Shown here: one piece after another, positions 1 to 8,106 of the stretch
Layout of the letters: the number at the start of each line of letters is the position of its first letter
Position numbering within the stretch: the stretch's first letter is position 1
NCBI RefSeq assembly: GCF_007830595.1
Contig: NZ_VLLD01000002.1
From: Treponema_B putidum
GTDB lineage: Bacteria; Spirochaetota; Spirochaetia; Treponematales; Treponemataceae
DNA: 64,000 nucleotides
Direction: 5' to 3' (one strand)
Notes under the pieces: model-generated
Seen by the model: the letters and a program-made list of their open reading frames with translations, nothing else
The model's database searches: none
What the model was told of the DNA's origin: nothing
Translations under genes and position numbers: made by a program

Positions 1-1929
1 ATTTTCTTCTTCAAGGTCATGCCATTGGTCTTTTGCAATTAAGGCAGCTCCGTAAGCTCCCATAAGACCTGCAACATCGGGGCGGACAGCCTGCCTTCCT
101 GAAACAAGTTCAAAGGCACGCAAAACCGCATCATTATTAAATGTTCCGCCTTGCACTATTACCTTGCTTCCTACTTCGGAGGCATCGCGCAATTTAATAA
201 CCTTAAAAAGGGCATTCTTTATAACTGAATATGAAAGGCCCGAAGAAATGTCTCCTACGGAGGCGCCTTCTTTTTGAGCCTGTTTAACGCGGCTATTCAT
301 AAAGACCGTACACCTTGTACCGAGGTCTACCGGTTTTTCGGCAAGAAGAGCTTTATTTGCAAATTCGCTTATATTCATTCCAAGAGAGCGGGCAAAATTA
401 TCCAAAAAGCTTCCGCAGCCTGATGAGCAGGCCTCATTTAACTGAATAGAACTTATCGCTCCGTTTTTCATGCGGAGGCATTTCATATCCTGTCCGCCTA
501 TATCCAAAAGGAAATCCACCCCGGGCAAAAAGAATTCGGCGGCACGGTAATGGGCTATGGTTTCAACCTCGCCGGCATCCACGCCTAAAGCAGCCTGAAA
601 AAGGCTTTCTCCATATCCGGTAGAAACCGAGCGGGCTATGTAGGCCTTCGGAGGGAGCATTTTATACAGGTCTTTTAAAACCTTTACTGCAAGTTCGACG
701 GGATTTCCTGCATTTACATCATAAAAACGCCAGAGGATTTTTCCGTTATCGTCTATTAAAACGGCTTTGGTTGTAGTTGAGCCCGCATCAAGTCCTAAAA
801 ATACGGGTCCTTCGGCCGTAAAAATATCGCCTGAAGGAGCCATCTCCTTTGCATGCCTTATTCTAAAACTTTCAAGTTCTTCTTCATCTTTAAAAAGGGG
901 CGGAAGGCGCTGCACCTCAGGCATTTCTGAAGATGCTATCTTATAAATATCTTTTTTAAATTGAGAAAGTTTTATAAAATGAGGTTTGATTGCAGCAGGC
1001 TCTTCTTCAAAAATAAGAGGCTGTTTTTTTTCTTCTTTTTTTAAGGATGGCTTAAATTGGGCTTTTTTTAGATCCAATGGAACTGGCTGTTTAAAAGGAG
1101 AAGCTGAAGCCGCGGGTATACTAAGGCCTCCTGCAGCACTTAGGGCTGCTCCCATAGCTACAAAAAGCTCGGAATTTTCAGGAGTGATAATTTCGTCACT
1201 TTTAAGTTTTAAGGTTTCGATAAATCTATGCCTTAGCTGGTCTAAAAAGTGCAAGGGGCCGCCTAAAAAGGCAACCTTTCCGCGAATTGGTTTACCGCAG
1301 GCAAGGCCCGAAATAGTCTGGCTTACAACAGCCTGAAATATACTTGCTGCTATATCTTCCCTTTTTGCTCCCTCGTTTATAAGGGGCTGAACATCCGTTT
1401 TGGCAAAAACTCCACAGCGGGCGGCTATAGGGTAGATGGTTTGAGCATTTCTTGCAAGTTCGTTTAAACCTAGCGCATCGGTTTCCAAGAGGGCGGCCAT
1501 CTGGTCTATAAAGGAGCCGGTACCGCCAGCACAGGTACCGTTCATTCTTTGTTCGATATTCGTGTGCTCAAAATAAGTAATTTTTGCATCCTCACCGCCT
1601 AATTCTATTATAACATCGGTTTGAGGAATTAATTTACGGACAGCAGCAGTGGAGGCTACCACTTCTTGAATAAATGGAATGTTAAGCCAGTGAGAGACTG
1701 CAAGACCTCCGGAGCCGGTTACGATTAGGGAAAGCTCTACATCTTCACCATATGCTTTTTCGACAGCTTCAACAGCAAGTTCGCACACGGATATGATAGT
1801 CGTTCTTATATCGGCTCTGTGCCTTTGATATTTACTAAACAGGATTGTTCCGTTATCCTCTAATACAACAACTTTTACAGTTGTAGAACCTACATCTATT
1901 CCGAAGCGCAGCACTCTATCTTTATTCAT
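1..1929 (-). CDS. 2-hydroxyacyl-CoA dehydratase activase-type protein, tandem ATPase domains (partial, C-terminus off the left edge)
   Basis: The frame is open from the ATG at 1927-1929 to the window edge, about 643 residues. The N-terminus reads FGIDVGSTTVKVVVLED, the phosphate-binding motif of the BadF/BadG/BcrA/BcrD ASKHA ATPase family. It is followed by ELGGEDAKITYF and CAGGTGSFIDQMA. A second copy of the same fold begins near residue 365 (FLGLDAGSTTTKAVLID, then LLDIGGQDMKC and CSSGCGSFLDNFA), so this is a tandem-activase protein. In the family, proteins of this layout are about 1,400 residues long and carry a C-terminal dehydratase-like part; that part would lie outside the window. Known activases use ATP and an Fe-S cluster to inject an electron into 2-hydroxyacyl-CoA dehydratases. 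The substrate of the long treponemal form is unknown. It lies 19 nt after the M81 gene, probably in one operon with gpmA. Confidence 0.85.
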   Translation of the reverse strand, partial: MNKDRVLRFGIDVGSTTVKVVVLEDNGTILFSKYQRHRADIRTTIISVCELAVEAVEKAYGEDVELSLIVTGSGGLAVSHWLNIPFIQEVVASTAAVRKLIPQTDVIIELGGEDAKITYFEHTNIEQRMNGTCAGGTGSFIDQMAALLETDALGLNELARNAQTIYPIAARCGVFAKTDVQPLINEGAKREDIAASIFQAVVSQTISGLACGKPIRGKVAFLGGPLHFLDQLRHRFIETLKLKSDEIITPENSELFVAMGAALSAAGGLSIPAASASPFKQPVPLDLKKAQFKPSLKKEEKKQPLIFEEEPAAIKPHFIKLSQFKKDIYKIASSEMPEVQRLPPLFKDEEELESFRIRHAKEMAPSGDIFTAEGPVFLGLDAGSTTTKAVLIDDNGKILWRFYDVNAGNPVELAVKVLKDLYKMLPPKAYIARSVSTGYGESLFQAALGVDAGEVETIAHYRAAEFFLPGVDFLLDIGGQDMKCLRMKNGAISSIQLNEACSSGCGSFLDNFARSLGMNISEFANKALLAEKPVDLGTRCTVFMNSRVKQAQKEGASVGDISSGLSYSVIKNALFKVIKLRDASEVGSKVIVQGGTFNNDAVLRAFELVSGRQAVRPDVAGLMGAYGAALIAKDQWHDLEEEN

Positions 1930-1948
1930 AACACCAACCGATTCTAAA

Positions 1949-3430
1949 TTATAATTTTATATCCATGTCCTTATCCAATGGATATATGGGACGCGGAGTT
2001 TGAGGATAGTCTAATGTTTCCAAAATCTCATTTGAGCATCCTTTAGATTCCGCCAATATTGCCCTCTTTGCTATACATTGAAAGCAAGGTTCCAAATAAC
2101 CGAGCTTTACAATAACGATACAATAATCCTCAGCTTTTACATCTAGGGCAGGTAAAAGCTCTTCATCCCCAAAGCCTATGTGATTTGAGGTTAAAACTAT
2201 TCTTATGTCCCCCATTTCGACAAGGGCTAAACGGGAATTATAAACTCCGTAGTTTTTTACAAGTTTTAAGACTTTCACGGAACAAGGAATTTTTTTGCCG
2301 TTAATTTTATCCCAGGTTCCGCCTATAGTTATTTCCAGGGGAGCCCCCTCCCCTGCATCAAAGCATTTTTCTACAGCAGCCTTATCAAAAAAACCCGAAT
2401 AAAGCACCTTTGTGGGAAGAGCTTTTAAAGCTTCTTTTTGTTTTAAGAGAGCCTCAAAACACTCGGTAGAATCTCCTGTAGAACCGGCTGTAGGGTTATC
2501 TCCCGAATCCGAAACAAAAACAGGGAATTCTTTATTTTGCATTACAGATTCTATAGCCGTTTTTATTGAAGTAAAGGAATCATAATGCTCTACCTTAAAT
2601 TTAAAATTATGACGCTCAGCCCAAAATTCCTTAGCTATTTTTAAGGCCGCCCTATCTGCAAGGGCTTGATCGTTTAAGGCAGTCGTTACTATGGTTACGC
2701 CGTTATCCTTACTGTCTGCCCATGGGAAGCCCAAAAGAACTGAGGCTGCAAGTAAGTCTTTTTCTTTTTCGGCCTCAACACATGAGGCTATTAGGCTTTT
2801 CATAGGCTCTGCGGCAGTTTCGCTTTTTTCGCCTGCTACCAGCATTGGGATTTTTACCCTTCCTATGCAAAGTTTATTTGAAGTCTCCAAAGCTTTTTTT
2901 AAAAGCTCAGCTGCATGAACTCCGGTTTCATAGCAGTCAATATGAGGAGCTGTTTTATAGCCTACAATGCCGTCACAATACTTAATCATCTCATCGGTTA
3001 CCGTAGCATGCATGTCGAGAGCCGTCGTTAAAGGAATATGGGGAAGCTTTTCGCGGATGGCCTTTAAAAGATCGCTTTCGGCAGGCCCTATGTTTTGAAC
3101 CTTTAAGGAGCCGTGAAGACCTAGACAAATGCCGTCAATAGGAGCCTCCAAAAGAGCCTTATCTATATAAGCTAAAAAATCTTTTTTAAGTTCGGTGTAT
3201 AGATTATAATCAACCAAGCCGTTAGGCACAGCCCTTGCAACTACGGCAGGTACTACCTCCCAGCCCCATTTTTGAATAGTCTCAATAATTCCCGTAGAAG
3301 AATAGTATGGTTTTAAGCCCTTTGTTAAAACTTCTTTTCCCCTAAAAATAACAAAATCTTCAATTCCCGTAATTATAGGGTTAAAGCTGTTTGACTCATG
3401 ATTTATGCATCCTACTAAAATTCGCTTCAT
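1949..3430 (-). CDS. M81 family metallopeptidase (MlrC-like)
   Basis: This 493-residue protein begins MKRILVGCINHESNSFNP, the typical N-terminus of the microcystinase C (MlrC)/M81 family. Family landmarks include LGLHGSLKV near residue 105, TALDMHATVTDEM near 137, YKTAPHIDCYETG near 158 and SDSGDNPTAGSTGDSTEC near 308. The His and Asp residues there fit zinc ligands. Length is normal for the family. MlrC cleaves linearised microcystin fragments, but most homologues act on unknown small peptides or cyclic amides, so the substrate cannot be named. No signal peptide is seen, so it should be cytoplasmic. The gene starts 13 nt after the gpmA stop and precedes the activase gene, which suggests co-transcription. 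Confidence 0.85.
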   Translation of the reverse strand: MKRILVGCINHESNSFNPIITGIEDFVIFRGKEVLTKGLKPYYSSTGIIETIQKWGWEVVPAVVARAVPNGLVDYNLYTELKKDFLAYIDKALLEAPIDGICLGLHGSLKVQNIGPAESDLLKAIREKLPHIPLTTALDMHATVTDEMIKYCDGIVGYKTAPHIDCYETGVHAAELLKKALETSNKLCIGRVKIPMLVAGEKSETAAEPMKSLIASCVEAEKEKDLLAASVLLGFPWADSKDNGVTIVTTALNDQALADRAALKIAKEFWAERHNFKFKVEHYDSFTSIKTAIESVMQNKEFPVFVSDSGDNPTAGSTGDSTECFEALLKQKEALKALPTKVLYSGFFDKAAVEKCFDAGEGAPLEITIGGTWDKINGKKIPCSVKVLKLVKNYGVYNSRLALVEMGDIRIVLTSNHIGFGDEELLPALDVKAEDYCIVIVKLGYLEPCFQCIAKRAILAESKGCSNEILETLDYPQTPRPIYPLDKDMDIKL

Positions 3431-3443
3431 TTATGCTCTTACC

Positions 3444-4187
3444 TTATTTCTTTTTTCCTTGATTTGCAACTGCATTTATTTTAGCGTTGATTTTTTCTTG
3501 ATCTCCAAGGTAGCGTTTACTAAGAACCTTAAAATTTTTATCGAATTCGTAAACCAAGGGAACGCCTGTCGGAATATTTACCGATATTATTTCTTCATCG
3601 CTTAAATTTTCAAAATATTTAACCAAGGCTCTCAGGGAATTACCGTGGGCAGTGATAAGGATCCTTTTTCCTTCGAGCATTTGAGGTTTTATAGTCTTTT
3701 CAAAAAAGGGAACTGCTCTGGCGATGGTATCTTTTAAACTTTCGGTTAAAGGGAGCTCTGATTTTTCAATACCCCTGTACTGTTCCTGCAAATAGGGACA
3801 GCGCTTATCTCCTTCTTCCAAAACGGGAGGAGCAATATCAAAGGAACGGCGCCAAATTTTTACCTGATCCTCTCCGTATTTTTCGGCTGTTTCCGCCTTG
3901 TTTAGGCCCTGCAAGCCCCCGTAATGCCTTTCGTTCAGCTTCCAAGTTTTTATAACGGGAAGCCATTCCCTATCCATCTCGTTTAAAATATAATTGAGGG
4001 TATGAATTGCCCTTTTTAAATAAGAGGTATAGCAAATATCAAAGTCAAAACCTTCTTTTTTTAAGTAGGTTCCGCCCTCTTTTGCCTCTTCTACACCTTT
4101 TTCACTCAAATCGACATCCGTCCATCCGGTAAATAAATTAAGCTTATTCCATTCACTTTCGCCGTGTCTGACTAAAACCAATTTCAT
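3444..4187 (-). CDS. gpmA: 2,3-bisphosphoglycerate-dependent phosphoglycerate mutase
   Basis: The 247-residue product interconverts 3- and 2-phosphoglycerate in cytoplasmic glycolysis. MKLVLVRHGESEWN holds the phosphorylated catalytic His (RHGE). NERHYGGLQGLNKAETAEKYG and VKIWRRSFDIAPP are hallmark segments of the dPGM family. ILITAHGNSLRALVKY near residue 180 holds the second catalytic His. Length is standard. A GGAGGGG ribosome-binding site lies just before the ATG. It is probably the first gene of a unit running into the M81 and activase genes. Confidence 0.95.
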   Translation of the reverse strand: MKLVLVRHGESEWNKLNLFTGWTDVDLSEKGVEEAKEGGTYLKKEGFDFDICYTSYLKRAIHTLNYILNEMDREWLPVIKTWKLNERHYGGLQGLNKAETAEKYGEDQVKIWRRSFDIAPPVLEEGDKRCPYLQEQYRGIEKSELPLTESLKDTIARAVPFFEKTIKPQMLEGKRILITAHGNSLRALVKYFENLSDEEIISVNIPTGVPLVYEFDKNFKVLSKRYLGDQEKINAKINAVANQGKKK

Positions 4188-4289
4188 ATAGCCCCTCCCA
4201 TGAGGTTAATATTATACAATCAATGCCATAGTGTCAAGAGAGGCATTATATGATTTTTTTTTATTCACTTATATTCTTTATTCTTGCGA

Positions 4290-4341
4290 GGGGTTAATAC
4301 CCTGTTGCTGCGTAATGTACGCTTGCGGCGGGGTTGTTGAT
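4290..4341 (+). repeat. Dispersed repeat family A, copy 1
   Basis: The run beginning GGGTTAATACCCTGTTGCTG and ending GGGGTTGTTGAT is about 90% identical to the reverse complement of 45466-45517. Both copies lie between genes. The sequence contains short self-complementary pieces (GGGTTAATACCC and a GCGTA..TACGC arm). Confidence 0.8.
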
Positions 4342-4471
4342 TTCTTGGGAAGGCCTTAAACAAAACACACGGGATATACGGTTTTATTCCGAATTAAATT
4401 AAAATATTGTTTTTTTAAACCATTTTAGAACATAAATAAAATAAATTTATCTTTATCATTAAAAAGTAGTC

Positions 4472-4500
4472 TTGTTTTTAATAAAAACCTATAATATAAT
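4472..4500 (+). promoter_or_regulatory. Predicted sigma70 promoter of the 4583 gene
   Basis: A TTGTTT -35 box (4472-4477), a 17-nt spacer and a perfect TATAAT -10 box (4495-4500) would start transcription near 4507. That leaves a leader of about 75 nt with a stem formed by ATGGAAGC and GCTTCCAT. Confidence 0.6.
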
Positions 4501-4582
4501 GGAAGCAGGAGGAAAACTAAGTGATTTTCTATAGCTTCCATATTTTCTATGCATGGAAAAAAATTTTCACAAGGAGAAATTT

Positions 4583-5827
4583 ATGGTAAATTGGAAAAAT
4601 TCATATCACTTAATGGAAGGTGATGATTTTGTCCTCGGCCTCGGAGGTGATGTTGTAGTAAATTCTACAAGAGGCGTAGGGTTCAATATAAATGACGATG
4701 AGCCTCATGTTGTACCCGAAGAAGGAAACGGCGATTCCGGCACAGGTAGTAATCCGGCTGTACCTAGTCCGGGAACCACAACTCCGGAACCGGCTGATTC
4801 CACAACAAGTTCGGCTCCGTCCGGAACAGGTTCGGCTCCGTCCGAACCTGCAAATGATGAAACAGGCCAAGATGCCGGTCATAATACTGCAGGCGAAACG
4901 GATATTCCGTCAAATGGCGGAAGCGGTACCGGCAGCGGAAATAGCGGAGACGGGAGCAATTATTATGATGACCATAATTCCGTGTACGACAATTATGATG
5001 ATGAGGACGATTATCATCATAATCATCAAAGTAATGAAAGTTCGGATAGCGGAGCCGGCAATACGGCTTTGAGCGGGACATCGCCCAGCTCAAGCTCTAA
5101 TGAAGGTACTGGAGTAGACCAAGCGCCTCTGTTAAATAGTAATAATGCTGGTAATTCAAATGAAACACCGGCTGCCGTTTCTCCAAGAGACAAAGGAAAA
5201 GCAGCTTTGTTAAATTTTTCGCAATGGGAGCTTGATAATCTTAAGGCTGCAAATAAAAACGATATGTTAGCTGTTTATTATGATGATAAAGTCACAAAGA
5301 AAAAGTTGAGCTTTGATGAGGTGATTAGTGAAAGATGGAAAAATCTTCCGATGCAAAAGGATAAAAATGGAAATGTTATATATCCTAATGCTTGTCACTA
5401 TGACTCAGTAGTGGGAGCAGTTAACCTTGCAGGACATAACTACAAAGCCGACGTGACAAAAGAAAGAGCAGAGAAAATGGCGAATGATGCTATTTCCGAT
5501 AAAGGCAATAAACTATATACTGATGTTATCAAGGAAGTCTTTGGAGTAGATGCTGTTTATTATGAAATACCGAAAGGCATAAGTCTGCAAGACTTAAAAA
5601 CTTTGGTTGGAGATAATCCGGCTATGATAAAATTTCCGCAAAGAGACTTTTGGGGAAATGATACACTTCCAGAAGACGGGCAACATGCTATTGGATACGC
5701 AAGCGGTGGCTTTATTGATCCATACATGGGGCGGCATGGAGAACAATGGGAAGATGTAAGAGGAAGCAGTAGTACAGCAGACTTTACATCAAATTTAGGA
5801 GGTTTTTATTTTAAAATAAAAAAATAA
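4583..5827 (+). CDS. Unrecognised protein with long disordered linker and papain-like (C39-type) C-terminal domain
   Basis: The product has 414 residues from the ATG at 4583, chosen because AAGGAG lies 7 nt upstream; the in-frame ATG at 4553 has no such site. Residues 1-40 are ordered (MVNWKNSYHLMEGDDFVLGL). Residues 40-195 are a low-complexity G/S/N/D/P/T stretch with a His/Asp/Tyr-rich patch near 127-150. Residues 205-414 form a globular domain. There Cys271 (NACHYDSVVG), His368 (DGQHAIGYASG) and Asp379 (FIDPYMG) are spaced like the Cys-His-Asp triad of papain-like C39 peptidases. No signal peptide is visible. It heads a plus-strand cluster of four exported proteins. The protease call is inference from the triad pattern; the domain could also be a catalytically silent relative. 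Confidence 0.6.
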   Translation: MVNWKNSYHLMEGDDFVLGLGGDVVVNSTRGVGFNINDDEPHVVPEEGNGDSGTGSNPAVPSPGTTTPEPADSTTSSAPSGTGSAPSEPANDETGQDAGHNTAGETDIPSNGGSGTGSGNSGDGSNYYDDHNSVYDNYDDEDDYHHNHQSNESSDSGAGNTALSGTSPSSSSNEGTGVDQAPLLNSNNAGNSNETPAAVSPRDKGKAALLNFSQWELDNLKAANKNDMLAVYYDDKVTKKKLSFDEVISERWKNLPMQKDKNGNVIYPNACHYDSVVGAVNLAGHNYKADVTKERAEKMANDAISDKGNKLYTDVIKEVFGVDAVYYEIPKGISLQDLKTLVGDNPAMIKFPQRDFWGNDTLPEDGQHAIGYASGGFIDPYMGRHGEQWEDVRGSSSTADFTSNLGGFYFKIKK

Positions 5828-5847
5828 AATATTTTATTAAAATGAAC

Positions 5848-5874
5848 TCCGGACAGGCCGTAAAGGCCTGTCCG
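5848..5874. terminator. Strong stem-loop after the papain-like gene
   Basis: CCGGACAGGCC and GGCCTGTCCGG pair over 11 bp around a GTAAA loop. The plus strand then runs into TTAAAAAAAA rather than a T-tract, so it may act as an mRNA-processing or stabilising hairpin rather than a clean intrinsic terminator. Confidence 0.6.
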
Positions 5875-5916
5875 GTTAAAAAAAATTAAGTAAAAACTTT
5901 TACAAGGAGAAAGAAA

Positions 5917-6855
5917 ATGTTTTTAAAAAGTAAAATCGGTTTATTTAAAAAAAGTTTATTTTTATGTCTTTTTTTAATTATGGGTAGTTTTGCCGTAGGG
6001 CAAAACTTTGATTTGGCAGGCTTCGGATATACGGATACGGTACCATGCCCCTATTTTATAGAATTCCAAAAAGGAAACAAGCTCGAAATAAGCTGGTATA
6101 ATGCAAATCAGGAAAAGATAAAAAAGCTCTACACCTACAAAAAAAAGTACATAGGTAGGTTTCCCTTATTTGAATTGGATGCCGATATACCTGAAGACCT
6201 ATATGCAGGCCTTAATCCCGAATCAAAAAATTACTACGGAAATAAATTTATGCTTTTAACAGGATTGGCGAAAAAAACTTTGGGAGAAAATAAGGACGAC
6301 ATTGTAGGCCTCGGCATGCTGCCTTCACGTAAGGGTAAAAAAGCAGCAGACTTTTTTTCTGATTTTCCTATGGGAGGAACAGGAGAATATCCTTGTTTTA
6401 ATTATGAAAATGTAAGTTCGTATTTTGTCGAAGGATCAAAAGAAGGAAAAAGAGAGTATAAAATAGAAAATTTATCAATTATGGAACAGGACACCCCTTG
6501 GGTAGAAGGCGTAGACGGATGGGGTATAGGAGAGACCTTTACAATAAGCACCAAAAACATGTCTTTTTATAAATACATACTCTTGATGAACGGCTATATT
6601 TCAGCTTCAAATCCTAAACTTTATGATGAAAACGGAAGAATTAAAAAGATATTGGTTGAGGGAGTTACAAGCGGTAAGAAAAAAGAGTTCACCGTAAAGG
6701 ATACACCCCACCCGCAAACTATAAACATAAGTTTTTTACCCAAACAAGAAGATGTTAAGGTAACAATATTGGATGTGTACAAAGGTACAAAATACCAAGA
6801 CACAGCCATTCATTTTATGATTTTGTGGAGAACAGAAGTTATCCCATACGAATAA
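5917..6855 (+). CDS. Exported protein with NADase-translocation/F5-8C-like C-terminal domain, paralogue 1
   Basis: The 312-residue protein has an N-terminal signal peptide (basic MFLKSKIGLFKKS, hydrophobic LFLCLFLIMGSFAVG, then QNFD). The C-terminal half holds WVEGVDGWGIGETFTI and YILLMNGYISASNPKLYDEN. This pattern resembles the 'NADase-type glycan-binding' (F5/8 type C-like) domain common in treponemal exported proteins; that assignment is from memory of the family. An aromatic-rich N-terminal part lies between the leader and this domain. It is closely similar along its whole length to the protein at 8107-9045, so the pair arose by duplication. ACAAGGAG lies just before the ATG. The function is unknown, and an envelope or periplasmic location is inferred. 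Confidence 0.7.
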   Translation: MFLKSKIGLFKKSLFLCLFLIMGSFAVGQNFDLAGFGYTDTVPCPYFIEFQKGNKLEISWYNANQEKIKKLYTYKKKYIGRFPLFELDADIPEDLYAGLNPESKNYYGNKFMLLTGLAKKTLGENKDDIVGLGMLPSRKGKKAADFFSDFPMGGTGEYPCFNYENVSSYFVEGSKEGKREYKIENLSIMEQDTPWVEGVDGWGIGETFTISTKNMSFYKYILLMNGYISASNPKLYDENGRIKKILVEGVTSGKKKEFTVKDTPHPQTINISFLPKQEDVKVTILDVYKGTKYQDTAIHFMILWRTEVIPYE

Positions 6856-6878
6856 AACTTTTACAAGGAGAAAGAAAA

Positions 6879-7454
6879 ATGTTTTTAAAAAGAAAAATCG
6901 ATTTATTTAAAAAAAGTTCATTTTTATGTCTTTTTCTAATTATGGGTAGTTTTGCAGCAACTCTTAATGCTGCAGAAAAGGCAAAATTTATCGTCAATGA
7001 TGAGCCCTTTATCTTTAGAAATCAAAAGTTAATTCCAACTGAAAAATATACGCCGGAAAAATTACAAAAAAAGATAGGTAAAGCTGACGGCAGTTCAAAT
7101 AAGGAAAACTTTGGTGAGATTTTTTATAAAGATGAAGGAGTAGCGTTTTCATTTGACAGTAAAAATTATTTTTGCGGATTTAGCTTTTTTTTAACGAAAG
7201 AAGATATGTGTCCGGTTAAAATATATGATTTAGAAATCACAAAGAATGATACTTATGAAAGTATTCAAAAAAAGATAAAAGCTCTCAATATTACATACAA
7301 TCTCTATGAACAAGAAGGTAATAATCATCTCATAGATATGGAGTTTGTGAGCAAAAAATTCGGAAAAGTAAACACAACGATTGTGTGTTCCCGATATGAA
7401 AAGCAAAATGTCCTACTTGTTGCAGTAGTATATATGGATATTGCTAATAAGTAA
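6879..7454 (+). CDS. Exported hypothetical protein, DUF7738-like, paralogue 1
   Basis: The protein has 191 residues from the ATG at 6879, which follows ACAAGGAG. A longer frame from 6825 overlaps the previous gene and lacks a ribosome site. The leader MFLKRKIDLFKKSSFLCLFL followed by IMGSFAATLNA is almost the same as in the flanking 312-residue proteins, although the mature part is unrelated to them. The mature region (INDEP-like start VNDEPFIFRNQKLI, then IGKADG, EIFYKDEGVAFSF, NDTYESIQKKIKALN) lines up with the next protein. It recalls the small DUF7738 type found among immunity-like proteins. That link is tentative and no catalytic motif is seen. Confidence 0.6.
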   Translation: MFLKRKIDLFKKSSFLCLFLIMGSFAATLNAAEKAKFIVNDEPFIFRNQKLIPTEKYTPEKLQKKIGKADGSSNKENFGEIFYKDEGVAFSFDSKNYFCGFSFFLTKEDMCPVKIYDLEITKNDTYESIQKKIKALNITYNLYEQEGNNHLIDMEFVSKKFGKVNTTIVCSRYEKQNVLLVAVVYMDIANK

Positions 7455-7486
7455 CACAGCAATTGATTACAAGGAGATAAAAGAAA

Positions 7487-8032
7487 ATGTGTTTAAAAAG
7501 AAAAAAGAATATTTTTATTTGTATTTTATTTTGTATTTTTGTAATACAAATATATTCCAATGATGTTAGCGAAGTTAAAATCAATGACGGCCCCATAATA
7601 TTGCGTGGAAAAAAGTTTGAATTTTATACGGCACACACTAAAGAAGATATTGAAAAGGAATTAGGTAAGCCGACCTTTTATAGGTATAAACCGGGAAGAT
7701 ATGATATTGTGTATGAGGATGATGGATTTATAATTAGCCTTACTAATGACGGTATTTTTGAATATATAGGTATTAATTTCGAGATTGTTCATAGGGCTGA
7801 TGTAAAGGGACTTATTATCGAAAAAGGTAATACATATTCACAAATTATTAAAAAGCTCGAAAAAAAGAAATTTGACTTTACCGTTACAGATGGCCAAAGT
7901 AATGGTATTTCGATAATAGTCAAATTTTTTAATAAAAATATCGGCAATACACAACTTGAAATTTGGCTTCCAGATAAGGAAAATGGTGAAGTTATAGGAT
8001 TGATATACATCTATGAACAAACAAACCGGTAA
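7487..8032 (+). CDS. Exported hypothetical protein, DUF7738-like, paralogue 2
   Basis: This 181-residue protein has a signal peptide (MCLKRKKNIFICILFCIFVI, mature region from about SNDVSEV). The mature part shares an order of motifs with the preceding gene: VKINDGPIILRGKKFEF, EKELGKPTF, DIVYEDDGFIISL, then KGNTYSQIIKKLEKKKFDF. Sequence identity is low but the pattern is collinear. AAGGAG precedes the ATG at the usual distance. It is followed by a palindromic repeat at 8041-8079. I cannot assign a function; a binding or inhibitor role is only a guess from the DUF7738 resemblance. Confidence 0.6.
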   Translation: MCLKRKKNIFICILFCIFVIQIYSNDVSEVKINDGPIILRGKKFEFYTAHTKEDIEKELGKPTFYRYKPGRYDIVYEDDGFIISLTNDGIFEYIGINFEIVHRADVKGLIIEKGNTYSQIIKKLEKKKFDFTVTDGQSNGISIIVKFFNKNIGNTQLEIWLPDKENGEVIGLIYIYEQTNR

Positions 8033-8040
8033 GGCGACCT

Positions 8041-8079
8041 GATAAACAGTTCGGCACAAATGGTGCCGGTCTGTTTATC
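8041..8079 (+). repeat. Dispersed palindromic repeat family C, copy 1
   Basis: GATAAACAG and CTGTTTATC form the outer stem, and GGCAC and GTGCC the inner stem. The element matches the reverse complement of 28098-28136 at 35 of 39 positions. Its first 16 bases recur at 63981-63996. Confidence 0.8.
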
Positions 8080-8106
8080 TTCCATTTTTTACAAGGAGAG
8101 AAAGAA

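Larger units (their letters stand above)
4188..4582. other. Divergent intergenic region, 395 nt
   Basis: This AT-rich gap separates gpmA (minus) from the plus-strand secreted-protein cassette. It holds a copy of a dispersed repeat (4290-4341), a sigma70-like promoter (4472-4500) and an 8-bp inverted repeat (4499-4506 with 4535-4542) in the leader of the next gene. No further gene is supported, apart from a possible 22-codon leader ORF described in the findings. Confidence 0.7.

Noticed and set aside
986..1336. Plus-strand ORF of 116 codons
   Set aside because: It is antisense to the linker between the two activase domains, which is supported by strong motifs on both sides.
4692..5093. Other-frame ORFs over the low-complexity part of the papain-like gene
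   Set aside because: They arise from the repeated GAT/AAT/GGA codons of the disordered linker. The product would be poly-Met/Ile or Arg/Ser runs without a ribosome site.
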